In this document: positions 19,665 to 28,196 of the stretch, piece by piece
Layout of the letters: each line of letters begins with the position of its first letter
Position numbering within the stretch: position 1 is the stretch's first letter
Assembly: GCF_030466625.1 (NCBI RefSeq)
Contig: NZ_JADEVT010000010.1
Location: forward strand, 60,252 to 124,251
DNA length: 64,000 nucleotides
Direction: 5' to 3'
Source: Nocardioides sp. ChNu-153
Lineage (GTDB): Bacteria > Actinomycetota > Actinomycetes > Propionibacteriales > Nocardioidaceae
Notes under the pieces: model-generated
The model's database searches: none
What the model was told of the DNA's origin: nothing
Seen by the model: the letters and a program-made list of their open reading frames with translations, nothing else
Made by a program: the position numbers and the translations under genes

Positions 19665-20513
19665 TCAGGTGGTGCTCGTCGTGCCCGCGCCCACCATCGG
19701 CACGTCGAGCTGCTTGCGCTCGCCGACGAGCTTGTGCTGCAGCCAGGTCGCCAGCAGCGTGAGCAGGATGTTGACGACGATGTAGATGCTCGCGATGACG
19801 ATGGCGGTCGGCACCTGGTTCTGGAACTCCAGGTAGATCGGCCGCATGACCGCGGTGAGGCCCGGCGCGGTGATGTAGTAGCCGAGGCTCGTGTCCTTGA
19901 GCGCCACCACGCACTGGCTGACCAGGGCGGGGAGCATGATCTTCACGGCCTGCGGCAGCTGCACCAGCCAGATGACCTGCGACTTGCGCAGACCGAGGGC
20001 GTACGCCGCCTCGACCTGCCCGGCGGGCACCGCGTTGATGCCGGCGCGCAGCACCTCGGCGAGCACGGAGCCGTTGTAGAGCGTCAGGGCGATGACGACG
20101 CACCAGAACGGGCTGAGCGGACCGTCGCCGATCGAGAACGCGAGCCAGAGCCCCGTCATGAGCAGCAGCACGGGCACCGCGCGGAAGAACTCCACGACCG
20201 CCCACGACGGCCAGCGCACCCAGGCGTGGTCCGACAGCTTGCCGATGCCGAACAGCACGCCGAACACGATGGCCAGCACGATCGCGCCGAACGCCATCTT
20301 CAGCGTCTGCGTCAGCGCGTCGAGGATGACCTGGAGGTAGTCCGGGGTGACGAACGGCTCCCACAGCGCGTACTCGAGCTGGCCCTTGTCGGCCAGGCGC
20401 AGCACCACGAGGGCCACCACGCCGGCGAGCGCGAGCACGGACAGCACCGTGTAGATGCGGTGGCGCACCCGGGCCTTGGGGCCCGGGGCGTCGAAGAGGA
20501 CTCCGGCGCTCAT
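19665..20513 (-). CDS. gluD: Glutamate-type ABC transporter, permease 2
   Basis: 282 aa, five or six membrane helices. The EAA loop that docks the ATPase reads EAAYALGLRKSQVIWLVQLPQA. A longer N-terminal part than gluC (KARVRHRIYTVLSV, then an external segment) is typical of GluD. With gluC it forms the channel of a polar amino-acid importer. ATG overlaps the gluC stop by four bases. Confidence 0.9.
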   Translation of the reverse strand: MSAGVLFDAPGPKARVRHRIYTVLSVLALAGVVALVVLRLADKGQLEYALWEPFVTPDYLQVILDALTQTLKMAFGAIVLAIVFGVLFGIGKLSDHAWVRWPSWAVVEFFRAVPVLLLMTGLWLAFSIGDGPLSPFWCVVIALTLYNGSVLAEVLRAGINAVPAGQVEAAYALGLRKSQVIWLVQLPQAVKIMLPALVSQCVVALKDTSLGYYITAPGLTAVMRPIYLEFQNQVPTAIVIASIYIVVNILLTLLATWLQHKLVGERKQLDVPMVGAGTTSTT

Positions 20514-21202
20514 CGCGACGCCACCTTCCAGCGCCGCTCGAGCGCGTACGAGCCGAGGGCGAGCAGCTCGACGACCACGATGTAACCGATCGCGATGAAG
20601 AAGAAGATCTCCACCACCTGGTCGCCGTAGCGGTTGCCGAGCGTGCGCATCGCCGAGGTCGCCTCGGCGATGCCGAACGCGGCCGCGACCGAGGTGTTCT
20701 TCGTGAGGGCGATGATGACGCTGGTCAGCGGGGGTACGACGGCACGCAGCGCCTGCGGCATCACGACGTTCGTCATGTTCTGGGTGAACGTCAGGCCCAG
20801 CGCGCGGGCGGCCTCGGCCTGGCCGAGCGGGACCGCGTTGATGCCCGAGCGGAACGCCTCGCAGACGAACGCCGAGGTGTAGAGCGTCAGGGCGACGCAG
20901 GCCCGGAAGAAGAACGCCGAGATGCTCCAGTCGCCGACCGCGATCTCCTCGACGAACTTGAAGGTGATGCCGATCCGCGGCATCGCGATCGCCACGAAGA
21001 TGAAGACCATCAGCAACGGGGTGTTGCGGAAGATCGTCACGTAGAGGCTCGCGGCCTTGGACAGCACCCAGATGGGGCCGACGCGCGCGGCGGCCAGCAG
21101 GGCGCCGAACACCAGCGACGCGACCCCGGACACGAGCACCAGCCCGACCGTCAGGGCGAAGCCCTTCAGGTAGAGGTCGTAGTCAGAGAGGACTGCCTCC
21201 AC
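20510..21202 (-). CDS. gluC: Glutamate-type ABC transporter, permease 1
   Basis: 230 aa. HisM/GlnP-type permease with FRNTPLLMVFIF near helix 2 and EAARALGLTFTQNMTNVVMPQA as the ATPase-docking loop. Coupled to gluD. It is separated from gluB by 133 bp holding two palindromes, which may set different expression levels of binding protein and permeases. Confidence 0.92.
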   Translation of the reverse strand: MEAVLSDYDLYLKGFALTVGLVLVSGVASLVFGALLAAARVGPIWVLSKAASLYVTIFRNTPLLMVFIFVAIAMPRIGITFKFVEEIAVGDWSISAFFFRACVALTLYTSAFVCEAFRSGINAVPLGQAEAARALGLTFTQNMTNVVMPQALRAVVPPLTSVIIALTKNTSVAAAFGIAEATSAMRTLGNRYGDQVVEIFFFIAIGYIVVVELLALGSYALERRWKVASR

Positions 21203-21231
21203 GCGGCGGCTCCTCCTTCCGGTTCAGGGGG

Positions 21232-21329
21232 GTGGCGGGTTCCCCGGTGCACCGGGGAACCCACCACTTCAGGGTGAAAGTTTCGTGCTGTAAGTGGCGG
21301 GTTCCCCGGTTCACCGGGGAACCCGCCAC
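21232..21329. repeat. Twin palindromes between gluC and gluB
   Basis: Palindrome 1 (21232-21267, 18-bp arms with one mismatch) and palindrome 2 (21294-21329, 17-bp exact arms, two-base centre) share the sequence GTGGCGGGTTCCCCGGT and its complement. They are 62 bp apart start to start. In the gluB-gluC intergenic mRNA they would fold into two very stable hairpins, which could cause partial termination or protect the gluB message from 3' decay. Confidence 0.85.
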
Positions 21330-21335
21330 CTCACC

Positions 21336-22220
21336 TCACGCGCAGGGGTCGAGCGCGGGGGGCTCGGGGGCCTCGTCGAGGGAGACGCCCAGCGTGTTGT
21401 TGAACGCCTCCTCCCAGGTGCCGTCGTCGAACGACTCCTCGAGGGTCTCGTTGATCCAGCCGCACATCTCGGGGGCGTCGATCGAGTAGCCGATGCCGTA
21501 GCGCTCCTCCGAGAACGGGTCGCCGACGACCTTGAGGTTGTCGGGGTCCTCGGCGGCGTAGCCGAGGAGGATCGCGCCGTCGGTCGTCATCGCGGCGACC
21601 GTGCCGTCACGGACCTGGTCGACGCACTCGGAGTAGGTGTCGAAGCCGCGCGGCACCGCACCCTCGGCCTGCGCGTTGTCGAGCGACGTCGAGCCCGTCA
21701 CCGAGCAGACCTCCTGGCCCTGCACGTCCTCGACGCCGGCGATGTCGCTGTCGGCGGGGACGAGCAGCTGCTGGCCGGTCACGTAGTACGGACCCGCCTG
21801 GCCCACGACCTCGCGGCGGGCGTCGGTGATCGAGTACGACGCGATGACGAGGTCGACCTCGCCGCTCTCGAGGAACGACTCGCGGTTGGCCGAGATGGTC
21901 TCGACCCACTCGATGTCGTCGGCCGCGATGCCCAGCGAGGCGGCCAGGATCGTGCCGACCTGCGGGTCGAAGCCGGTCGGGACCTCGTCGGTGGCGCCCT
22001 TGTAGCCGATGCCGGGCTGGTCGAACTTCACGCCGATCTTGATCGTGCCCTGGTCGGCGAGCTCGCGCATGCGCGTGCCCTCCTCGAAGCTCTCGGCCGC
22101 GTCGGAGTTGACGTCGACGTCGACCGACTCCTCCTCGTCGCTGCCGGCGTCGCCGCACGCGGCCAGCGAGGCGGCGAGCACCAGGCCGGTCATCGTGGCC
22201 ATCGTCCTTCTGAGTCGCAT
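21336..22220 (-). CDS. gluB: Glutamate-type ABC transporter, substrate-binding lipoprotein
   Basis: 294 aa. Signal peptide and lipobox L-A-A-C within residues 15-25, then an acidic linker (EEESVDVDVNSD) and a family 3 solute-binding domain beginning GTIKIGVKFDQPGIGYKG. ETISANRESFLESGEVDLVIASYSITDARR matches GluB/GlnH ligand-site segments. It captures the amino acid outside the cell. ATG start with AGGAGAG upstream. The spacer from gluA is 147 bp, so it may have its own promoter. Confidence 0.92.
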   Translation of the reverse strand: MRLRRTMATMTGLVLAASLAACGDAGSDEEESVDVDVNSDAAESFEEGTRMRELADQGTIKIGVKFDQPGIGYKGATDEVPTGFDPQVGTILAASLGIAADDIEWVETISANRESFLESGEVDLVIASYSITDARREVVGQAGPYYVTGQQLLVPADSDIAGVEDVQGQEVCSVTGSTSLDNAQAEGAVPRGFDTYSECVDQVRDGTVAAMTTDGAILLGYAAEDPDNLKVVGDPFSEERYGIGYSIDAPEMCGWINETLEESFDDGTWEEAFNNTLGVSLDEAPEPPALDPCA

Positions 22221-22367
22221 CTCTCCTACTTCCAGGGCCGCCGAGGGGCCCGTCATCGGGTGATGGGGTGGTGGGGCTGCGCGGGGGCGTCGCGCCGGGG
22301 CGCGCGTCCCGTCGTACGTGCCGGTCGACCCGGGCACCCCGTCACCGGGGGCCGGGCCCGGCGGGTC

Positions 22368-23147
22368 TCAGTGCTTGAGGATCTTGCCCAGGAAGTCCTG
22401 CGCGCGCTCGCTCTGGGGGTTGGTGAAGAACTCCTGCGGGGTGCCGGACTCGACGATCTGGCCGTCGGCCATGAAGACGACCCGGTCGGCCGCCGTGCGG
22501 GCGAAGCCCATCTCGTGGGTCACCACGACCATGGTCATGCCGCCGCGGGCGAGCTCGACCATGACGTCGAGGACCTCCTTGATCATCTCGGGGTCCAGCG
22601 CCGAGGTGGGCTCGTCGAACAGCATCACCTTCGGCTCCATCGCCAGGGCCCGCGCGATCGCGACGCGCTGCTGCTGGCCGCCGGAGAGCTGGGCGGGGTA
22701 CTTGCCCGCCTGGGCACCGACCCCGACGCGGTCGAGCAGCTCCTGTGCGCGGGCCTCGGCCTCGGCCTTCTTGACGCCGCGCACCTTGATCGGCCCGAGG
22801 GTGACGTTCTCGAGGATCGTCTTGTGGGCGAACAGGTTGAAGCTCTGGAACACCATGCCGACCTCGGCGCGCAGCCCGGCGAGCGCCTTGCCCTCCTCGG
22901 GCAGCGGCTGGCCGTCGAGCGTGATCGAGCCCTCACCGATCGTCTCGAGGCGGTTGATGGTGCGGCACAGCGTCGACTTGCCGGAGCCCGAGGGGCCGAT
23001 CACCACGACGACCTCACCGCGGTGGACGGTGAGGTCGATGTCCTTCAGCACGTGGAGGTCGCCGAACCACTTCTGCACCCCCGACAGCACGACCAGCGGC
23101 TCGCCCTGCGGCGCCGCAGGGGTCGGCTCCTTCTCCAGCGTCGTCAT
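22368..23147 (-). CDS. gluA: Glutamate-type ABC transporter, ATP-binding protein
   Basis: 259 aa. Walker [11 protein letters not shown]-loop [12 protein letters not shown], signature [15 protein letters not shown], Walker [15 protein letters not shown] and H-loop THEMGFA are complete. The best match in memory is GluA/GlnQ of polar amino-acid importers. First gene of the gluABCD cluster, read leftwards. The ATG beginning MTTLEKE is chosen; an upstream extension has no homology. Confidence 0.94.
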   Translation of the reverse strand: MTTLEKEPTPAAPQGEPLVVLSGVQKWFGDLHVLKDIDLTVHRGEVVVVIGPSGSGKSTLCRTINRLETIGEGSITLDGQPLPEEGKALAGLRAEVGMVFQSFNLFAHKTILENVTLGPIKVRGVKKAEAEARAQELLDRVGVGAQAGKYPAQLSGGQQQRVAIARALAMEPKVMLFDEPTSALDPEMIKEVLDVMVELARGGMTMVVVTHEMGFARTAADRVVFMADGQIVESGTPQEFFTNPQSERAQDFLGKILKH

Positions 23148-23280
23148 GGTCGGGGAACCTAGACCCAACTGGTCCGTGCGAGCCAGCCGGAGGGGCCCGT
23201 TCGCGATGATCGGGACCTATTCGTGATGAGGACGCGCGCGTTCGTGTGGCGGCCGCGGGTCGCCGTACCCTGGTGCGGTC

Positions 23281-24786
23281 ATGCCTGAGACCGCCACGCC
23301 CCGCACCTACGACGTCCGCACCTTCGGGTGCCAGATGAACGTCCACGACTCCGAGCGGCTCACCGGCCTGCTGGAGCAGGCGGGGTACGTCGCGGCGCCG
23401 GCCGGCGCGGACGCCGACGTCGTCGTGCTCAACACCTGCGCGGTGCGGGAGAACGCGGACAACAAGCTGTACGGCAACCTCGGTCACCTGGCGCCGGTGA
23501 AGGCGCGGCGCCCGGGCATGCAGATCGCCGTCGGCGGCTGCCTCGCGCAGAAGGACAAGGGCGAGATCACCCGCAAGGCCCCCTGGGTCGACGTGGTGTT
23601 CGGGACGCACAACATCGGCTCGCTGCCGGTGCTGCTGGAGCGGGCCCGCATCGCCGAGGAGGCGCAGGTCGAGATCCTCGAGAGCCTCGAGGTCTTCCCG
23701 TCCACGCTGCCGACCCGCCGCGAGTCGGCGTACGCCGCGTGGGTCTCGGTCAGCGTCGGCTGCAACAACACGTGCACCTTCTGCATCGTCCCGAGCCTGC
23801 GCGGCAAGGAGAAGGACCGCCGCCCCGGCGACGTGCTCGCCGAGATCGAGGCGCTGGTGGCGGAGGGCGTCACCGAGGTGACGCTGCTGGGGCAGAACGT
23901 GAACGCGTACGGCGTGGAGTTCGGCGACCGTCAGGCCTTCAGCAAGCTGCTGCGAGCCTGCGGCGAGATCGAGGGCCTGGAGCGCGTGCGCTTCACCTCG
24001 CCGCACCCGGCGGAGTTCACCGACGACGTCATCGAGGCGATGGCCGAGACGCCGAACGTCATGCCGTCGCTGCACATGCCGCTGCAGTCGGGCTCGGACA
24101 CGGTGCTGAAGGCGATGCGCCGCTCCTACCGCCAGCGGAAGTTCCTCGGCATCATCGAGCGGGTGCGGGCCGCCATCCCCGACGCGGCGATCACCACCGA
24201 CATCATCGTGGGCTTCCCGGGCGAGACCGAGGCGGACTTCGAGCAGACGCTGCACGCGGTGCGGGAGTCGCGGTTCTCGAGCGCGTTCACGTTCCAGTAC
24301 TCCACCCGCCCCGGCACCCCCGCCGCCACCATGACCGACCAGGTGCCGAAGGCCGTCGTGCAGGAGCGCTACGAGCGCCTCGTCGCGCTCGTCAACGAGA
24401 TCGCGTGGGAGGAGAACCGGAAGCTCGAGGGCCGCCGGCTCGAGCTCATGGTCGCCGAGGGCGAGGGCCGCAAGGACGCCGCCACCGCGCGCCTGTCGGG
24501 CCGCGCTCCCGACAACCGGCTGGTGCACTTCGCGTCGGACTTCTCGCTCGTGGGCGGCGAGGCTCCGCGCCCGGGCGACATGGTCGAGGTCGCGATCACG
24601 TACGGCGCGCCCCACCACCTCGTCGCCGACGGCCCCGTGCTCGCGCTGCGCCGCACGCGCGCCGGCGACGCCTGGGAGCGTCGTACGGCGGAGCCCCCCG
24701 CCCCCGCGGGCGTGTCGCTCGGCATGCCGAGCATCGGCGTCCCCGCGCCCCTGCCCGTCGTCGAGAACGCCTGCTCGGTGCGCTGA
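23281..24786 (+). CDS. miaB: tRNA-2-methylthio-N6-dimethylallyladenosine synthase MiaB
   Basis: 501 aa radical SAM methylthiotransferase that adds the 2-methylthio group to i6A37 of tRNAs. The N-terminal cluster is held by C17, C53 and C87 and the SAM cluster by C161, C165 and C168 (GCNNTCTFC). A TRAM domain lies near 375-450, followed by a non-conserved Pro-rich tail. MiaA, which makes the i6A substrate, is 2.3 kb downstream. ATG start. Confidence 0.97.
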   Translation: MPETATPRTYDVRTFGCQMNVHDSERLTGLLEQAGYVAAPAGADADVVVLNTCAVRENADNKLYGNLGHLAPVKARRPGMQIAVGGCLAQKDKGEITRKAPWVDVVFGTHNIGSLPVLLERARIAEEAQVEILESLEVFPSTLPTRRESAYAAWVSVSVGCNNTCTFCIVPSLRGKEKDRRPGDVLAEIEALVAEGVTEVTLLGQNVNAYGVEFGDRQAFSKLLRACGEIEGLERVRFTSPHPAEFTDDVIEAMAETPNVMPSLHMPLQSGSDTVLKAMRRSYRQRKFLGIIERVRAAIPDAAITTDIIVGFPGETEADFEQTLHAVRESRFSSAFTFQYSTRPGTPAATMTDQVPKAVVQERYERLVALVNEIAWEENRKLEGRRLELMVAEGEGRKDAATARLSGRAPDNRLVHFASDFSLVGGEAPRPGDMVEVAITYGAPHHLVADGPVLALRRTRAGDAWERRTAEPPAPAGVSLGMPSIGVPAPLPVVENACSVR

Positions 24787-24801
24787 GGCCGTCGGCGGCC
24801 G

Positions 24802-25782
24802 TCAGGCGCCGGCGACGCCGGCGCGGAAGGCGTCGAGCGAGGCCTGCGTCGACTCGACGCGCCAGTCGGCCTCCTTGGCGACGTTGAACCACGTGAAGCC
24901 CGAGATCTCCGGGTGGGCGGCGAGCACGGCGAACATGTCGGTGATCCAGGCGGCCTTGTCGCCGCCGTCCTCGGCGCAGCCGACCTCGCCGATGACGAGC
25001 GGCTTGGTCGTCAGCGTGCGCAGCTCGGCGACGCCGGCGCCGAACACGTCGGTGAAGCTGCCCCAGGTCGACCAGTCCTGGCTCGTGCCCCAGTTGTAGC
25101 CGTCGAGGCCGACGGCGTCGACGTACGCGTCGCCGGGGTAGATCGAGGCGAGCGCCGGAGTCCCCGCGAACGGCACGTTGGGGCACCAGACGAAGCGGAC
25201 GTTGCGGGCGCCCGCGTTGCGGAAGATGGTGACGACGCGGCGCCAGGCGGCGACGTAGCCACGGCTGGTGGTGCCGGCGACCCCGACGGACCAGGGGTAC
25301 CAGGGGCCGTTCGACTCGTGGGCGAACCGCAGGCGCACGGCGCCGCCCCACGCGGCCGCCGCCCGGGCCCAGGCCTTGACGTAGACGTCGTGGCGGCCGC
25401 TGGCGATCGACGCCATGGAGAAGCGCGTCTGGGCGGTGCCCAGCGCGGGGTCCCACGGCTCCCAGGTGATCTCCGGGACGGCGCCCGCGGCGCTGACCTC
25501 CTGCACCTGGGCCAGGGGGAACGCGCCGCCGGTCGACCACGCGGCGTACCACATGACCAGCTCGGGCGCCCGTCCCACGGCCTCGCCGGCGACCCGCACG
25601 GAGTCGATGCTGCCGGGGTACGACGGCAGGAACAGGCCGTAGCCCCGCCCGGCGCCGGCCGCAGCGGCGGGGGACGCGAGGAAGGCGGGGGCTGCTGCCC
25701 CCGCGAGCGTGGTGGCGCCCAGGGCGCCCAGGAGGGAGCGGCGGCTCATGCGGGGAGCAGCGGCGACGGTGATGGGGAGCAC
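24802..25782 (-). CDS. Secreted glycoside hydrolase, GH26 (beta-mannanase)-like
   Basis: 326 aa. A twin-arginine-type signal is visible (MSRRSLLGALGATTLAG from residue 12, cleavage near SPAAAA). The catalytic domain shows features I associate with GH26: WEPWDP near the front, RFAHESNGPWYPWSVG with a likely acid/base Glu, FVWCPN, YPGDAYVDAVGLDGYNWG and KPLVIGEVGC with a likely nucleophile Glu. The substrate, perhaps mannan or a cell-surface glycan, is not determined. GTG at 25782 is chosen because GAGAGG lies eight bases upstream; ATG at 25749 has no good ribosome binding site. Confidence 0.75.
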   Translation of the reverse strand: MLPITVAAAPRMSRRSLLGALGATTLAGAAAPAFLASPAAAAGAGRGYGLFLPSYPGSIDSVRVAGEAVGRAPELVMWYAAWSTGGAFPLAQVQEVSAAGAVPEITWEPWDPALGTAQTRFSMASIASGRHDVYVKAWARAAAAWGGAVRLRFAHESNGPWYPWSVGVAGTTSRGYVAAWRRVVTIFRNAGARNVRFVWCPNVPFAGTPALASIYPGDAYVDAVGLDGYNWGTSQDWSTWGSFTDVFGAGVAELRTLTTKPLVIGEVGCAEDGGDKAAWITDMFAVLAAHPEISGFTWFNVAKEADWRVESTQASLDAFRAGVAGA

Positions 25783-25841
25783 GACGGAGACCTCTCGGGA
25801 CCCCGCGCGCAGGAGAGGGGTTCGCGGGACCTGGTCCTCCT

Positions 25842-25862
25842 GTCGGCGGGCTCGCCGCCGAC
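25842..25862. terminator. Hairpin downstream of the Nudix operon
   Basis: GTCGGCGG (25842-25849) pairs with CCGCCGAC (25855-25862) around a five-base loop, just beyond the stop of the last gene of the leftward Nudix operon. A short but GC-only stem, likely a terminator. Confidence 0.55.
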
Positions 25863-25890
25863 CTGAGGGATCCCGCGCCGCTCGGGTCCG

Positions 25891-26136
25891 TCAGTCGGCG
25901 GGCTCGGCGTCGCGGTCGACGTCCTCGTCGCCCTCCTGCTGCTTGTCCTCGCCCTCGGTCACGCCGTCGGGCAGGGCGTCCTCGTCGACGGCGGGGTTGC
26001 TGCCGGACGGCAGGTCCGGCGTGATCGCCTGGCCGGCGTCGCCGTAGCGGTCCGACTCGTCGATCGCGTCGGCCCCCCCGGGGTTGGGCTCGGCGGGCTC
26101 GATGGTGGGCTCGGGCTGCGGACCGGGGTCGCTCAC
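25891..26136 (-). CDS. Small acidic protein of unknown function
   Basis: 81 aa, very rich in Asp, Glu, Pro and Gly (PGPQPEPTIEPAEPNPGGAD, then GEDKQQEGDEDVDRDAEPAD at the end), with no hydrophobic segment and probably disordered. The GTG start overlaps the stop of the Nudix gene by four bases and has GAGGAAC upstream, and codon use fits its neighbours, so it is probably translated. I recognise no family. Confidence 0.55.
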   Translation of the reverse strand: MSDPGPQPEPTIEPAEPNPGGADAIDESDRYGDAGQAITPDLPSGSNPAVDEDALPDGVTEGEDKQQEGDEDVDRDAEPAD

Positions 26137-26729
26137 GGCTGTTCCTCCTCGGGCTGGGGCGTCGCGAAACCGTAGGTCAGGTACGGCGTCGGCTCGCCCT
26201 CCACCGTACCCAGCGGCCCCACGACGCGGCGCAGCTCGGTGAGCGCCACGAGCTCGTGCGGGACGACCGGTTCGGGGAGTGCGTCGAGACCGAACCACCG
26301 CAGGTCGGCGCACTTCGCGCCCTCCATGATCCGCGGCTGGCCGGTCCACGACGTCGCCGTGAGGAAGAAGTCCACGCGCTCGTCGATGGGCGCCACGGGC
26401 TCGGGGCCGGGCGCCCGGCGCTGCATGGTGGCCAGCATCCGCAGGTCGGCGACGGAGACGCCGAGCTCCTCGACCGCCTCGCGGCGGGCGGCGTCGTACG
26501 CGGTCTCGCCCTTCTCCACGTGCCCGGCCGCGCCCGACGCCCAGTGGTCGTCCATGAAGCCCGTGCCCGAGCGCAGCTGCAGCAGCACCTCGGGGACGTC
26601 ACCGCGGCCGGGTCGCAGGAGCAGCACGTAGGCGGCGGGCACCACGACGAAGCGCCCGATCCCGACGGGGTCGTCGGTGGTCGGGCGCTGGTCCGAGCGC
26701 GGCGCGGGGTCCGGCTCGGCGGGCGTCAT
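26133..26729 (-). CDS. Nudix hydrolase
   Basis: 198 aa. The Nudix box GX5EX7REUXEEXGU is complete: GHVEKGETAYDAARREAVEE followed by LGV. Preceding FMDDHWASGAAGHVEKGE and following DFFLTATSWTGQPRIMEGAKCADLRWF are typical of Nudix enzymes acting on nucleoside diphosphate-linked substrates; the substrate is unknown. It is coupled on both sides by 4-base overlaps. Confidence 0.88.
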   Translation of the reverse strand: MTPAEPDPAPRSDQRPTTDDPVGIGRFVVVPAAYVLLLRPGRGDVPEVLLQLRSGTGFMDDHWASGAAGHVEKGETAYDAARREAVEELGVSVADLRMLATMQRRAPGPEPVAPIDERVDFFLTATSWTGQPRIMEGAKCADLRWFGLDALPEPVVPHELVALTELRRVVGPLGTVEGEPTPYLTYGFATPQPEEEQP

Positions 26730-26956
26730 CGAGCGGTGCCGCCGTCGTTGCGCCGGTCGATCTTGTCGAGGCCCTGCTTGGCCTTCGACGTGCCCTTCGC
26801 GATCTTGTCGGAGTACTTGCCCTTGGTCTTCGCGTCCGCCACGGCCGCGGCCTTGTCGATGCCGCCCGTGATCTTGTCGCCGTGCTCGGCGACCACGTCG
26901 CCGGCCTTCGTGCGGGCCTGGCCGAGCGCGCCCTTGAGCTTGTCGCTGAACGCCAT
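26726..26956 (-). CDS. Rv0909/MT0933-like antitoxin-family protein, no toxin partner visible
   Basis: 76 aa, highly charged, Lys and Asp rich. MAFSDKLKGALGQARTKAGD and KTKGKYSDKIAKGTSKAKQG match the pattern of the MT0933 antitoxin family, of which Rv0909 of M. tuberculosis pairs with the toxin Rv0910. No Rv0910-like gene adjoins; instead the gene leads an operon with the Nudix and acidic protein genes. In this setting it may be a general small helical protein rather than an antitoxin. ATG with AGGAGG upstream. Confidence 0.65.
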   Translation of the reverse strand: MAFSDKLKGALGQARTKAGDVVAEHGDKITGGIDKAAAVADAKTKGKYSDKIAKGTSKAKQGLDKIDRRNDGGTAR

Positions 26957-27050
26957 GTGAGGTCCTCCTGGTGGGGCACCCGACGCCGCCGGATCGTGGC
27001 GGCGGCCGGTCGGGCACGTCGTCTCGTGCGGTCCTGGAAGGATAGCCAGC

Positions 27051-27974
27051 GTGAACCAGCCGCCCGTCCCGCCGATCGTGGCGGTGGTCGGGGCCACGGC
27101 GGCCGGGAAGACCGACCTCTCGCTCGACCTGGCCCAACGCCTCGGCGGGGAGGTCGTCAACACCGACGCGATGCAGCTCTACCGCGGGATGGACGTGGGT
27201 ACGGCGAAGCTCCCCGCCAGCGAGCGCCGCGGCGTCCCGCACCACCTGCTCGACCTCCTCGACGTGACCGAGCCCGCCAGCGTCGCCGACTTCCAGGGCC
27301 GGGCGCGCGGCGTGATCGCGGAGGTCCGCGCGCGGGGACGGGTGCCGGTGCTGGTCGGCGGCTCCGCGCTCTACACGCGGGCGGTGCTCGACCGCTTCGA
27401 GTTCCCCGGCACGGACCCGGCCGTCCGGGAGCGGTACGACGCCGAGCTCGCCCGCGTCGGGTCGGCCGCGCTGCACGCCCGGCTCGCGGAGGTCGACCCC
27501 GCCGCGGCGGCCGGGATCCTGCCCGAGAACGGGCGGCGTGTCGTGCGGGCGCTCGAGGTGGTCGAGCTGACCGGGCGCCCGTTCAGCGCGTCGCTGCCGG
27601 TGCTCGAGCACGTGGACCCGCGCACCGTCCAGGTCGGCGTCGCCATCGACCGGCCCGCCCTCGACGAGCGCATCGCCCGGCGCGTCGACGCCATGTTCGC
27701 CGCCGGTTTCGTCGCCGAGGTCGAGCGGCTGCTGGGCGAGGGGTTGCTCGACGGGCTGACGGCGTCGCGCGCCATCGGCTACCGCGAGGTCGCCGAGCAC
27801 CTGGCCGGCCGGCTGTCCCTTGCCGATGCCCGCGAGCGCACCGTGGTGGCCACGCGGCGGTTCGCGCGGCGCCAGGAGTCGTGGTTCACGAAGGACCCGC
27901 GCATCACGTGGGTTCCGTACGACGCGCCCGACCGCGTCGACCGGGCCCTCGCCGCCGTCGCCGCGCTGGGCTGA
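27051..27974 (+). CDS. miaA: tRNA dimethylallyltransferase MiaA
   Basis: 307 aa. Transfers dimethylallyl to N6 of A37 in tRNAs reading codons that start with U. P-loop GATAAGKT near residue 16, then NTDAMQLYRGMDVGTAKLP and VLVGGSALYTRAVLDRFEFP; the C-terminal RRFARRQESWFTKDPRITWV is conserved. GTG start. It supplies the substrate of MiaB. The stop is followed within 15 bases by a palindromic repeat dimer. Confidence 0.97.
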   Translation: MNQPPVPPIVAVVGATAAGKTDLSLDLAQRLGGEVVNTDAMQLYRGMDVGTAKLPASERRGVPHHLLDLLDVTEPASVADFQGRARGVIAEVRARGRVPVLVGGSALYTRAVLDRFEFPGTDPAVRERYDAELARVGSAALHARLAEVDPAAAAGILPENGRRVVRALEVVELTGRPFSASLPVLEHVDPRTVQVGVAIDRPALDERIARRVDAMFAAGFVAEVERLLGEGLLDGLTASRAIGYREVAEHLAGRLSLADARERTVVATRRFARRQESWFTKDPRITWVPYDAPDRVDRALAAVAALG

Positions 27975-27987
27975 GGCGCGCCGTACC

Positions 27988-28099
27988 CCGTTCGTGGTGG
28001 CAGCGCCGCGGAATGTGTGGCGCTCCCACCACGGACCGCCGGCGTCCCCGTTCGTGGTGGCAGCGCCGCGGAATGTGTGGCGCTGCTACCACGAACGGG
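27988..28099. repeat. Palindromic repeat dimer, copy 1 (left edge of islet)
   Basis: Two tandem units 60 bp apart (from 27988 and 28048). Each begins CCGTTCGTGGTGGCAGCGCC, passes through GCGGAATGTGTGGCGCT and returns towards CCACGAACGG; unit 2 is almost fully self-complementary (CCGTTCGTGG with CCACGAACGG), unit 1 less so. The same dimer, in the same orientation and with the same 60-bp period, recurs at 31455-31565, just before dapF. Confidence 0.88.
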
Positions 28100-28196
28100 C
28101 GGCGGCAGGACGGGGGCAGGCCGGGGGGCAGGACGGGGGGCAGGACGGCAAGATCGGTCGGGCGCGCACGCCCCCGGCCGCCCCAGACTGGACCCC

